A DNA stretch of 64,000 nt, from NCBI GenBank assembly GCA_963989385.1, contig OZ022508.1, forward strand, positions 55,467,087-55,531,086, in the 5' to 3' direction. A program made the position numbers and the translations under genes. Position 1 is the first letter of the stretch, and every line of letters begins with the position of its first letter. Positions 54,245-63,930 of this stretch are shown here, piece after piece. This DNA comes from Ctena decussata. Taxonomy: Eukaryota; Mollusca; Bivalvia; Lucinida; Lucinidae. The notes under the pieces were generated by a model. That model made no database searches. It was not told where the DNA came from and saw nothing but the letters and a program-made list of their open reading frames with translations.

Positions 54245-54794
54245 TTAAAATAATCCCTGTTTCCCCCAATATATTCCTCACCGCATAAATATAACCTGAT
54301 ATATAAATTTTAAGAATAATAATAATAATCAAGTTTCTTGGATTGACCCGATTTCCCGATGCTACATGCAAAATTTCAAGGTCGTTGGCATTTTGGTTTT
54401 AGAGAAGATTTTTGAAGGGTATTACCCATGTATGGGCATGGCGGCTATCAAGTCACATGCATCAGACCCCTTGACCCCCATCCCACTTAGGCTGTATATG
54501 AAATTTGGCTTTGATAGGCCGAGCGTTTTTCGAGAAGATTTCTAAAATGGCGGATGACAGACCATGGCTATCCAGGTGAGCTAAGATCTATGTTGGTTTC
54601 TTTGATATCATATATATCAAGTGAAACTCGCAATTGCCAACGTGTTTGGATCAGACGACTGTCCTGATTTCTATTAATTGCTAATTGTACCTTACAATGT
54701 TTTGGATGTTTTATATTCCTTCATAGACGTAAGCGTTTAATGAAGTGGATTCTGGGTCTGATTTTGCCTTACAATAGTGCCAAGAGTAACTTCA
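54245..54794. other. Unassigned sequence with a short diverged tandem repeat
   Basis: GGTTTTAGAGAAGATTTTTGAA... and GCGTTTTTCGAGAAGATTTCTAAA (54400 and 54525) are related and each is followed by a GGCGG(C/A) word. This resembles the 43.8-44.1-kb repeat. Confidence 0.45.
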
Positions 54795-55042
54795 CTGGGT
54801 GTTGTCGGCTTGGGCGATGGCGCTTTGGCAACTTTCAGTGCCGGAGCGTCCTACTAATTTGGATAAAAGTAGGGAAAGGGCCTAGTGTGTTTGCAGTAGC
54901 TGCGGGTTCAGGTACTTTGGTTATTTTACTCTCACCTTTCATATCTCTCTTCTTTCTCCTGTTGTCTGGGAAACGGCTCGTATGATATAGACTGAAATAC
55001 TCTTTCAAAGAGCCCTTAAATCCGAAACAACCAACCAACAGT
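54795..55042 (+). mobile_element. SINE-A copy (plus strand)
   Basis: The head GGGTGTTGTCGGCTTGGGCGATGG, middle GTAGGGAAAGGGCCTAGTGTG and tail GCCCTTAAATCCGAAACAACCAACC are all present, though diverged. It lies immediately beside the decayed helicase sequence (55043 onward). No clear target duplication remains. Confidence 0.85.
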
Positions 55043-56400
55043 TTTATTATATTTATTCCAGTCCAAAACACCATGCATAGCAATAGATATGCTGGAATTA
55101 TTGCCATTTACAGTGGAATTACTGACAAAAGGCAGCTGCACATCACCATCTAAATATACGATTAGGATGCATGCCCATAAAACAGAGCCTTTCAAGCGAT
55201 TTATCATGCCATACTGACACATGTTCTTCATCCATGTAGTACACCTTGTCATGGAGCGCTTATCAGTCAAAAATGTACGTCGTCACGGTTTCTTTGTAAG
55301 TTATCACCAACAAAGCCATCAAGTGGAACTTTTAAATTCGGAGGATTTTCCTGAACAATTACGTGTGACGCCTGAAATCAAATTAGCGCAATTGGGCAAA
55401 GTTGAATAACTGTCGCGCCGAATGCACAAAATATTTAATGGGAAGGATTTCCCAGTGCCTGCTGTACCAGAAACAACTAAACGGAAAGGCTGGAAAGTAT
55501 AGTTTTCTATATAATTCAAAGAGTTATTATGTTGAGATTGTTTGCAAATGGTCGGTCTTTATTCGTTGACAATAATAAAACCTCTGTGAAACAGCTAGCA
55601 GCGAGCTTCCTATAGAGAGAGTTCTTCTAGACAGAAAGTTCATTCCTAGAAAAGCGTCATCATTGACTGTATTTGGAGCAGTAAGTTTCATCCATTAAGG
55701 CTGTTTTGAATCATCTTCAGAATTTCAGATTCTTCGATTATGTGTTTTGACATGATCAGTATCTGCTTTGACATTATTAGGATAGTCTTCAGTAATAATG
55801 ATTGTGTCGTAGTTTTTATTTCCTTTAATACTTTTCAGTTCTGCCAGTGCAGAAGCAGCATTCTTCTGCATAAATCTCATGAAAGGGTACTTGATGCTCT
55901 TACCGAGTCACCAGAAACTACTGGGACTTCGCTTGTTACAGAAATATGCCAAAAGATGTAGTTCTAAGGTGGTCTTTCTAGATATTTGTTTTGAAGGAGG
56001 TTCTTTTTGTCAGAGTTACTCAGTATACTCCATAATCCTGGATTCTGACATGCAAATTGTTTGAAACTGATGACTACATCTATATTTTGGTATGACTGAA
56101 AACTCAGATGAGGCTTAAACAGCTGAAATATCGTGCTTAATTGTATCCACCAGAAGTTTTGTGCACAGAGATTTAGCTGTTCTACCTGAGGTTTCATTAG
56201 AAGCAATTGCTATATCATAAAATAAATCTGTCAAGGACCCAGCAGACGCACTGTCTTTCCATGCATATCCTGACACATATCTTTCCGTGGCGATGATTTC
56301 ATCCACAGATGGGTTGTCAGGACCATAGTTGATAGAATTCAAGAGATATCTCAATTGGCTCTCCAGCCTGTGTGTGGTTCTGCGAGGGCTGAACAAGCAT
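55016..56400 (-). pseudogene. Decayed Helitron-type Rep/PIF1 helicase
   Basis: Fragments read right to left. At about 56330-56120 is NPSVDEIIATERYVSGYAWKD then KSLCTKLLVDTIKHDISAV. After a stop, KYRCSHQFQTICMSESR follows (about 56030). PFRLVVSGTAGTGKSFPL, a Walker A motif, is at about 55480. LTDKRSM with LDGDVQLPFV (Walker B/GDxxQLPP-like) is at 55260-55130. This is the junction between the Rep-associated region and the PIF1 helicase of Helitrons, which unwinds DNA during rolling-circle transposition. Stops and frameshifts interrupt every block, and the Rep nuclease motif was not found. A domesticated or host PIF1 relative is a less likely alternative. Confidence 0.75.
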
Positions 56401-57117
56401 TGGTTGGTCTCTTTGAAGATCCAGTGTGTGAAGAACCATTTCTGTCAGTACCAACAGCTTGAGTTTCTCTCTCTCTGAATGGTTTACCTGGCGCCTTAAG
56501 ACTTCAGAATTTCATATTGCATTTTTCCTGAAGATTTGTGATCAAACACAAAGCGTTGATTTCGTAAACAATAATCTGAAGACTTATAGACATCTATTCT
56601 ATAAGGGAGAAGTAGATGATCTTCAACAAAAGACCCTTGTGTCTCAAAATCAACCATAAACAGTTTAATAATGAATTTAATTCTTCAGGAGATAAAAGAC
56701 AACTGGTGCATGGTTCAATGCTGTCATTCTGAACTGAGTAGATAGTAGGTGGGCACTCTCTTTCTCTGATAGCCCAAGTTTAATTGCCTCATTTTTGATA
56801 GAAAATGAGGTTTTCTGTCAGAATGCCAGTATATCATTACCCTCGACTTTGAAACTCGTATCTATACTAAAATGATTCATCTCAAATAATGGACACATTA
56901 CTTCTTTAAAACACGGTTCTTTTCAAATACCAAAACAACGTGCCACAATATGTGGAAAGAGTATTTCTTTACTTTAATCAGCTTCTCTACCAGATCTTTA
57001 GTTTCATGGGTTTGAAATGGTAGTACAACAACCTATTGAAAAAAAACTAAGACTAGGAGGACCAATTTCTTCCCATTTACCGGAAACTGTATTGTTTGCC
57101 TTAACTTCTTTGATCGT
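56401..57117. other. Probable upstream extension of the Helitron relic, unresolved
   Basis: On the minus strand, short pieces such as ERECPPTIYSVQNDS (about 56750) might be Rep-side sequence, but the frame changes too often for assignment. Confidence 0.35.
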
Positions 57118-57312
57118 GAGTAGTCCTGGTAGCTCAGTTAAGCGCTGACCTGCTGATCTAGCGGTCCCGGACTCGAGACCCGCTTAAGGATTCCAACCTT
57201 GATGGGTTCCATTACGCACAGCTTTCATTATCACCCTCTCATCGTCCTGATATGACTGAAATACTGTCAAAATTGACGTAAATTCAGACTAGTCATCAAT
57301 TCATCCATCAAT
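57118..57312 (+). mobile_element. SINE-C copy (tRNA-derived)
   Basis: Flanked by CTTCTTTGATCGT (57105-57117) and CTTCTGATCGT (57313-57323), a target duplication with a 2-nt length difference. The head GTAGCTCAGTTAAGCGCTGACC...GGTCCCGGACTCGAGACCC is tRNA-like (A and B boxes). The body ends TCGTCCTGATATGACTGAAATACTGTC, and the tail contains TCATCAATTCATCCATCAAT. Confidence 0.85.
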
Positions 57313-57323
57313 CTTCTGATCGT

Positions 57324-58440
57324 TATGCCCATTATTTGCTTGTTCCTCTTAAGCACACACCAAAATTTAGTTTTTTTCTGCTATAGACCTTTCACCTTAT
57401 TTTGTTTTATCTTAAAGTTATATGGTCTGTAACTTTTGATCATTTTGACAACTTTAAGATATATACTTTTTCTAAGTGTAAAAGTTGAGTAAGATTAAGT
57501 TCTCATCATAAACCTATTCATTACAACTGACAAATGCTTGAAAAGGTCATAACCTCTGTAAAAACAGGAGCCTTTCACTTTCAAATAATTTTGTTCGGGA
57601 CGAATGAAATTTTAGACAGTTAATAGTTTACCTTTACTACTGCTATTTATGTAGCAATAATCTGCTTAAGTTTGTTATTATTATGGGTGCATCATGTCCA
57701 TCTGGGCTTAATTTTTGTCTTCTTGAAAATAATAGATATTACTACAAAAAATAAATTTCTAAAAGTTACAGACCATATCACTTTAAATACCAGGCACTAA
57801 CAAGTGCCCATCACTAAGTTACTGGCAAACTACAGAGCTGCTCGGTTTCAGGTTTGTTTTCTCATTAATATGTTTTGCACGATATATTTGAAATAAAAAT
57901 GATGCAGTGCAAAGCGTCATCATACCACTTGAGGTATATGCCCAGTCAGCTAGAAAAGTACAAATTCTGTGACGATTAATATTTAAGTCCTTTATCATCT
58001 TGGTAATAAACATGGAAAAGCGAGGGTGAAAAAGTATACAGCAGTAAATTCTGACACAAGTATATTGTCACGAGTAGGCCACGGGATCGTAAAAGATTTT
58101 GTTGACATTTGACAGGCCCACGATATGGGCTAATCACTTCCTCAATAACCTTTTTCAGTTTGGTCCCTTATGTTTATACTTACCTCTGGTAACAAAACAC
58201 CAGAGTCTGTAACACCATTAATATCACCAGGATATGTTTGTTCGTGTCAGGAGCCCATATCGTTGCTACCAGTGACAGAATTTACATCTACACAAAGTAA
58301 ATCAAGGTTATCAAGTGGTAATTGATTTGGTCTTTCCTGGCTTAGAAGTATATCAGAATATGCTGTATTATTCGCCAGAATACCTCCATACCTGAAAGTC
58401 AATGTTTCTTTCATTTTGTCGAGCCCGCTTGCGATGAGCG
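57324..58440. other. Unassigned sequence
   Basis: About 1.1 kb, AT-rich, with no recognisable gene. TTACAGACCATATCACTTTAA (about 57767) is roughly the inverse of TTAAAGTTATATGGTCTGTAA (about 57412), bracketing a ~370-bp stretch. This may be a small TIR element. Confidence 0.4.
57411..57786. mobile_element. Possible ~375-bp TIR element
   Basis: Inverse ends TTAAAGTTATATGGTCTGTAACTTTT and AAAAGTTACAGACCATATCACTTTAA (one or two mismatches), with TTAAA at both outer edges. There is no coding content. TTAA flanks would fit a piggyBac-like target, but the family differs from copies A-D. Confidence 0.6.
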
Positions 58441-58457
58441 AGACATAGTTGTCACTT

Positions 58458-58521
58458 CAGTTAGGTGTATATGCGCGCGGCAGTGCGTGCAGTTAGGTGT
58501 ATATGCGCGCGGCAGTGCGTG
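58458..58521. repeat. Perfect 32-bp tandem duplication
   Basis: CAGTTAGGTGTATATGCGCG... (58458-58489) is repeated exactly at 58490-58521, so the duplication is very recent. The preceding GTCGAGCCCGCTTGCGATGAGCGAGACATAG is a leader of the type seen before the arrays at 24.0 and 59.5 kb. Confidence 0.9.
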
Positions 58522-58547
58522 CATCCACCCGGATATGTCTGTCCATA

Positions 58548-58795
58548 TGGGGTGGTTGGGTAGTGCGATGGTGCTGGATATAACTTTTAATGCCGGGGCA
58601 TCCTACTGGTTTGGATAATAGCAGGTCAAGGGCCTACTGTGCTTGCAGTAGGTGCGGGTGGGGGTTGTGTGGACATTTTTTCTCTCGTCTATCATTTCTC
58701 TTTTCTATCTCCCTATCTTTGGGAGACGGCCCGATATAGATTGAAATACTGTCTCAAAGGGGCCGTTAAACCCCAAAACAACGAACCAAGCAATT
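58548..58795 (+). mobile_element. SINE-A copy (plus strand)
   Basis: Flanked by GTCTGTCCATA (58537-58547) and GTCTGGCCATA (58796-58806), an 11-bp duplication with one change. Nearly complete: head GGGGTGGTTGGGTAGTGCGATGG, tail GGGGCCGTTAAACCCCAAAACAACGAACC. Confidence 0.9.
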
Positions 58796-58799
58796 GTCT

Positions 58800-59300
58800 G
58801 GCCATAAAGTCTACCTGTACGGATAAATTTCAAAATGATTTGGCAAAATTGTTCTCCCTTATAAGTTGAAGTGCCACCTGATACATTTGCTCTTGTAAAC
58901 TGAAGGTCAATGTCACACTAAGGTCAAGTGATAAAATGATCATAAATTGAGCTCGCCCGAGACATTTCTTCTACATTCGTGCATTAATTTCAAAATAGTG
59001 TAAGTGTAATGTGAATCATTTGTTCAGGTAGGTTGAAGGTCAATGATTAGCTTGTCATAATATTGCTTGTCCGAACCATTTCTTCCACATTTATGCATGG
59101 ATTTCAAAATAGTTTGGCACAAGGTTTTTTCTTGATAAGTAGAAGTGGCATGTGAAATATTTGTCCAGGAAGGTCAAGGTCACACTAAAAGATCAAATGA
59201 TACACGTGTCATAAATTGAGCTTGTCCGGACCATAACCTCTACTTGTTTTCCATAATGAAAATTTTAAAAAAGAAATATGCTTAAAAAAGAAATATGCTA
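58800..59300 (+). repeat. ~130-150-bp diverged tandem repeat
   Basis: ATTTCAAAAT(G/A)(A/G)TTTGGCA, AGGTCAA(T)GTCACACTAA(G/A)(G)GTCAA and ATAAATTGAGCT(C/T)G(C/T)CCG(A/G)AC recur about three times. The 63.6-63.9-kb repeat (TGACCTTGAGGTCAAG) may be related. Confidence 0.65.
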
Positions 59301-59457
59301 ACTTAGCACAATGTTCTTTAGCTTGTTTGTCGAGTGGAGCAAATAGTCTTGACATACTTACATTATATATATTTTTGTCTTTTGAGATCTGAGGACATAT
59401 TCTGAGAACTTAGATTTTTGTGGCTGCTTTAGACTCTTATGCTAGATCATCGCTTTT

Positions 59458-60150
59458 TATCCCCTGACCGAAAGGCAAGGGGGATATAGCGATGAGCCTG
59501 GCGTCCATCCGTCCCTAAGCATTCTCTTGTCCGCTCAACACATTGAATACCCTTTGAAATATTATAATGATACTTCACAGTTATGTAGAACAGGTCATGA
59601 CAATGTGTCGTGTACAAGAATGGTACCTTTTGCTATTGTATTTTTTTAGTTATCTCCCCTTCAGTGAATTTTGGCAGATTTTGAAATATTTTCATGATAC
59701 TTTGCAGATACATGTATGTAGAACAGGTCATGACAATGTGTCGCGTACAAGAATGACTATTCTTGCTTCCTTTTTGAGTTATTTCCCCTTGATGTTTTTA
59801 GGTGTGTTTTCGTGTCCGCTCTGTAACTTGGATACCTTTTGAAATATTCTCATGATATTTCACAGAAATGTAGAAAAGGTCATGACAGTGTGTCGCGGAC
59901 AAGAAAGACAAATTTTGCTTTCTTACTTTTTGAAGTTTTCCCCCTTGATGGTTTTAGGTGCGATTTCGTGTCCGCTTTATAACTTGAATACCCTTTGAAA
60001 TATTTTCATGATACTTTAAAGACATGTAAAACATGTCATGACAAAATGTTTCGAACAGGAATGGCAACTCTTGATTTCTTACTTTTTGATTTATTCCCCC
60101 TTGATGGTATTAGGTGTACCCTCGATAACTTGAATACCTTTTGAAATATA
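59458..60150 (+). repeat. ~150-bp tandem array, family H (plus orientation), with hairpin leader
   Basis: The leader TATCCCCTGACCGAAAGGCAAGGGGGATA (hairpin) and GCGTCCATCCGTCC precede four to five units with TACCTTTTGAAATATTTTCATGATAC, GTAGAACAGGTCATGACAATGTGTCGCG and TTATTTCCCCTTGATG. These are the inverse of the 31.4-32.1-kb array. A further unit remnant is at 61025-61160. Confidence 0.85.
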
Positions 60151-60782
60151 CTTAGTAAAACAATTGAAGGATATCAAAATTCTATGATTATTTTTACTTA
60201 AAACAAAATCTTTACAAATTTTAATATGCATGCATTCAATAGTATCGGGTATCTACAATTAAAAGCCTGTCCAATAAAAGTCACGCTTAGGTGCTTACAG
60301 TACAGTACCGCTCCAAATGGAATAACCCCTACACCATGAATTCACAAACATGCATACTTATCGCCATATTGTTATTAACATCGGTTTTAAAGAGTTGAAT
60401 GGTTAACCATACGGAGACCATCATTCCCATAAAACGTTAGTTACACAATAAAAGCATTTGACACATGTGCAAATCTGAAGGATCAAGAATACTCCTACTC
60501 ACTGCCCTGGATATTCTTTAGTGTAGCATTGATCAACAGCAGAATAGTTGGCATCCGAATATTGTAAGAGGCGCTTAAATGATCAGGCAAGCTGCCTATG
60601 TGAATTACTTGCAAAGCAGCAGGTTTAAACTCAATTTTAATTGTTTGTGATTTTTGCAGTAGGGGGTCAGTACATTTGGAATGCTACCTTACAGTAACCA
60701 CTGTAGCATGACGTTAATTACTCCTGCACATCAATTGCATACGCCCAGTACAAGTGCATGCATGCACATTTAATTTGGTATA
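60151..60782. other. Unassigned sequence
   Basis: About 630 bp between the family H array and a small MITE. Nothing recognisable. Confidence 0.4.
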
Positions 60783-60784
60783 TA

Positions 60785-60962
60785 TAGTCAAACCTGCTTA
60801 TGTGGTCACCTCTATTAAGGGATCACCTGCCTTAAGCATTCACAGTTTTTGGGTCCCTTGAACCAAAATACAGTGCAAATGAACCTGTATTAAGGGATCA
60901 CCTGTCTTAAGCAGCCACTTTTTGGCCTTCCCTTGGGTGACCCCTTAAGACAGGTTTGACTG
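60785..60962. mobile_element. 178-bp Tc1/mariner-like MITE
   Basis: The ends TAGTCAAACCTGCTTATG and CAGTCAAACCTGTCTTAAGG (inverse) are flanked by TA at 60783-60784 and 60963-60964. The interior repeats AAGGGATCACCTG(C/T)CTTAAGCA twice. No coding capacity. Confidence 0.85.
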
Positions 60963-61364
60963 TATTCCAGTAAAAGTCACAACTAGCATTAAAATTAAAT
61001 ATCCTTCAAATGTGTTACTAAGTATAGTTCCATGGTACTTCACAGATATGCAGAACAAGTCATGACAAGTCTCATACATGATTGCCAACTCTTGCATCAG
61101 TCATACTTTCAGAGTTATTTCCCTTTGGAAGTTTGAGCTGCAGTTTGTGTCTCTGCTCCATATCAATTTGACCCTGGCCTACTCAACATGTTTAATACCC
61201 TTATTGATGATCACGCCATGTAATACCTTTCAGTGTTCCTAACTCTCTGTGACCCCTCTGTATCCCTGAACTCCCCCCCCCCCCGCCCCTCTCCCCCCAC
61301 CCCCTTCATTTTTTCAGATTTGGATTCTTTGTCAAAATTCACTTACGCCTGGTAAACTATCACA

Positions 61365-61384
61365 GGTACCTCCGCGGAGGTACC
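61365..61384. repeat. Perfect 20-bp palindrome
   Basis: GGTACCTCCGCGGAGGTACC is fully self-complementary and sits just beyond a C-rich tract (61267-61300). Confidence 0.8.
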
Positions 61385-61529
61385 GATGATAAGTTGTTAC
61401 AGTCGTCCGGAGCTTCCTGTGACGGTCCAAAAATAGACAAAAAGGTAGGTATTCGTCTTTTTTGATAAAATACATAATAACTATGCAGGTTATTGAAAAT
61501 CAAAGGGTGCTATTCGACTCTTATATACA

Positions 61530-62417
61530 TTAAGTTTTGTCACACAATATATCCCCGGCAAATTCAACATAAGTCTGATCACTTTCTTCCCTGCTGTTCC
61601 TAAATTTCTGCCTGTAAGCCTCAGGGACAAACTCATAAGCCTTACGAATAAGCTATTTTACTTTGTTATAATCTGGGCTCTGAAAGTTGAGAATAAATTT
61701 CGCAAGCCTTGTCGATCACAACACTGTAGGAGCAAGGTCCAATGCTCTTTTGGCCATTTCAAATTTTCAGGAACTTTTTCAAAGTGGAGAAAACATTTAT
61801 CAACTTCTTTTTCTGGAAATGGAGGAACGAGTCTGATGTGTTTGGTGACATCAAAAACTTTTTTTGACTTTGGTGTGGTCTTTTATTGCATTTCCATTTC
61901 TTTCATTCTAATCTGAAATTGTCTTTCTCTTTCTTTTTCTTTAAATTTCAATTTTTCCTTTTCTATTTGAATTCTTTCTTCTTTTTCTATTTTTTCGATT
62001 TGCATTTCTGCATTTCTCTTTCTTTTTCTCGTTCTTCCATTTCTAACCTTAATTTTTCATGTTCTAATATTTCTTTTTCATGTTCGAGTTTTTGCCTCTG
62101 CAGCCTTTCTTCTCTTTCGACTGTTTCAAGCGTAATTATTTCCTCATGCTCTAATTTTAACTTTACTATTTCAGTTTGTCTCTGAATTTCTCATTCTCGC
62201 ATCTGCAAATCTGTCTGAGTGACAAACATGTGATAGGCTGCAGAGGAATCCAAACTTTCCTCGTCAACAAAGAACTGAATCAAAATATTCTTAATTTCAT
62301 GTTTCAACATGAAGATAATTCATAATGTGCCGCAATGTCCAATACATCTTTCTTTTTGGCCAAGCTCAACAGCTCCTTAGAAGGCACAGCAATGAATTTA
62401 TTGAGATCCAAAGACAT
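61530..62417 (-). pseudogene. LTR retrotransposon gag, frameshifted and 3'-truncated
   Basis: Starts at ATG 62417 (MSLDLNKFIAVPSKELLSLA). A shift near 62308 is followed by HEIKNILIQFFVDEESLD. Next is a Glu/Arg/Lys-rich coiled coil (62190-61890), an in-frame stop near 61887, then FDVTKHIRLVPPFPEKEVDK and WPKEHWTLLLQ. After a second shift (about 61720) comes KAYEFVPEAYRQKFRNSRE. The last part resembles the capsid/SCAN-like region of Ty3/Gypsy-type Gag proteins, which package element RNA. Sequence similarity ends near 61530, and protease, RT and integrase are absent from the window. The multiple breaks make it non-functional. Confidence 0.8.
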
Positions 62418-62501
62418 GATAGCTTTCTGCTGGCTTTACTTATTTGAATAGCAAAGAGTGAAAACTTTTTTTTTTTCAGAATTGTTAGGTACACAAGAAA
62501 T

Positions 62502-62528
62502 TTCAATCCCGGACGCGAGCCTTCAATT
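62502..62528 (-). other. Putative primer-binding site
   Basis: Read on the minus strand, TTGAAGGCTCGCGTCCGGGA immediately follows the LTR end ...GTAACA. It resembles the complement of a tRNA-Pro 3' end (TGGGGGCTCGTCCGGGAT), with two extra bases and a few changes. The position between LTR and gag is as expected for the minus-strand primer site. Confidence 0.65.
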
Positions 62529-62892
62529 TGTTACGACCTGGCAGTGATAACTAGATGGAAGTAAACCAGCAACAAGCCTATTTTAAAACTTAACAAAATT
62601 TACTTACATGTACATCAAAATAAAAGTCATTATTTCATCAAGAAAATATGTAATTTACGGTACCTTAATTTATCCTGAATGTCCCTCAGAACATTTGAAA
62701 CACTAGTCCTTTAACAGTTTCTGATCCCAGAAGATATAGTCAGTTGTATGCACAGTATTTCCAAATTGAAGAATAAATCCAGAGAGGAAATCACAAAGTA
62801 ATCCAATTTATTTAAATTCCAGTATAAACTTATTTAAGTATAGACTGGTGAAAGTTTACAAAGATTAAATAAAGTTTAAATGAAAATTTATG

Positions 62893-62904
62893 CTTTTTAT
62901 ATAT
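62893..62904 (-). promoter_or_regulatory. TATA box of the LTR promoter
   Basis: TATATAAAAAG on the minus strand lies about 8-30 bp downstream of the proximal heat-shock element. Transcription would then start near 62865-62870 and read toward gag. Confidence 0.55.
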
Positions 62905-62911
62905 TATCTAG

Positions 62912-63183
62912 GAACATTCAGGAATTAACCAGAGACAGATTTTACCAGAAGCTTCTCAGTCCTGACATGCTTTTATACCATAAGATTCTTAATGTTTACA
63001 ACAGAAATTTCTACAATTTTCTTCAGTACTAAAATAACTTATTTTAGAACATTCTCGAAATATCATGAAAGTTCCCTAAATTTCCTGAAGCTTCCACAAC
63101 ATATTTTCGACAATGGGGAGCAAATTACAGAACTTTCTTGACGAGACTTTCTGTTTCGGGAAATTTTTCCCAATTTTCCAGAA
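62912..63183 (-). promoter_or_regulatory. Cluster of heat-shock elements (HSF sites)
   Basis: HSF binds inverted nGAAn pentamers. Perfect three-unit sites are GAAcaTTCagGAA (62912-62924), GAAcaTTCtcGAA (63047-63059) and TTCctGAAgcTTC (63082-63094). The last belongs to a six-unit array 63067-63094 with a single mismatch (TAA at 63077-63079). Two-unit sites occur at 62948-62955, 63130-63137, 63155-63162 and 63176-63183. The spacing is exact in each, which is unlikely by chance in 270 bp. Confidence 0.8.
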
Positions 63184-63299
63184 TGTAAAGGACAATGCAA
63201 ACAACTTGTTTATTTCAAACTGCCAAATTGTGATTAAAGAAAATATTTACATAAACACCATATTCATAACATCTACGATAGGTTACCATAACAGAACCT

Positions 63300-63930
63300 A
63301 AATGACCAGATCGCCTGTAACGGCGCCTTAGTTGATTTTTTTATTTAGTATGTGATGGCCGCTCCATTTCAAGGTGATTTTTAAACAGTATGTTTATAAA
63401 CTCGTTTCCTACGGAACTCTTGAGATAAAAGACATCAGTATAAAAGACATCAGTCATTAAATCCCATTTAGGACACGAAAAACTTCTCTGAATCTGAAAT
63501 TTGATGCCATGTGGATATGTTTTGCAATACGCGTGTGTCATTTCTTCCTTATAAAACGGAGTGAATGCTTTTCCGATCTCATACATTTATCACCCCACTC
63601 AGTGACCTTGAGGTCAAGATCATTGACTTAGAAATTTGGGGTTTTGTTAAAGTATTCTGATAGTATACTGTTCCATCATGCTTGGGATGGATTTTATTTA
63701 TACTTGAACTGATGTTAGATATTGGCTTGAGTTTTCACAAAGTACTACCCACACCCCACTGGATGACTCTTAAGCGAAGGTCGTTGATCTTATAAATATG
63801 TTGACAATAATTGGACATGCCTGCATGAAGTTTTGTGTTGTATAAGCCATACCGACAAATGCCTGTGAGATGTGCAAGCACCAGTTCAGGCGAGCTATGC
63901 TGTCAGGCGACAGCTCTTGTTATAAGGAAG
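63300..63930. other. Unassigned sequence with a repeat tail
   Basis: 63595-63920 contains CCACTCAGTGACCTTGAGGTCAAGATC and CACCCCACTGGATGACTCTTAAGCGAAGGTCG, a diverged tandem repeat. It ends GTCAGGCGACAGCTCTTGTTATA, similar to repeat ends with a small hairpin. The frame at 63341-63586 has no recognisable domain. Confidence 0.45.

Larger units (their letters stand above)
62529..63291 (-). mobile_element. Putative 5' LTR with heat-shock elements
   Basis: The 3' end is fixed by the PBS and by TGTTACGACC at 62529 (reading ...GTAACA on the minus strand). The 5' end is inferred at the CATAACA near 63291, giving about 760 bp. In minus-strand order there are several perfect heat-shock elements (62912-63183), a TATA box (TATATAAAAAG, 62893-62904) and an AATAAA signal (62807-62812). 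No second LTR lies in the window to confirm the ends, so the boundary at 63291 is tentative. Confidence 0.6.

Noticed and set aside
61886..62185. Ser/Phe/Cys-rich plus-strand frame
   Set aside because: It is the complement of the Glu/Lys/Arg-rich coiled coil of the minus-strand gag.
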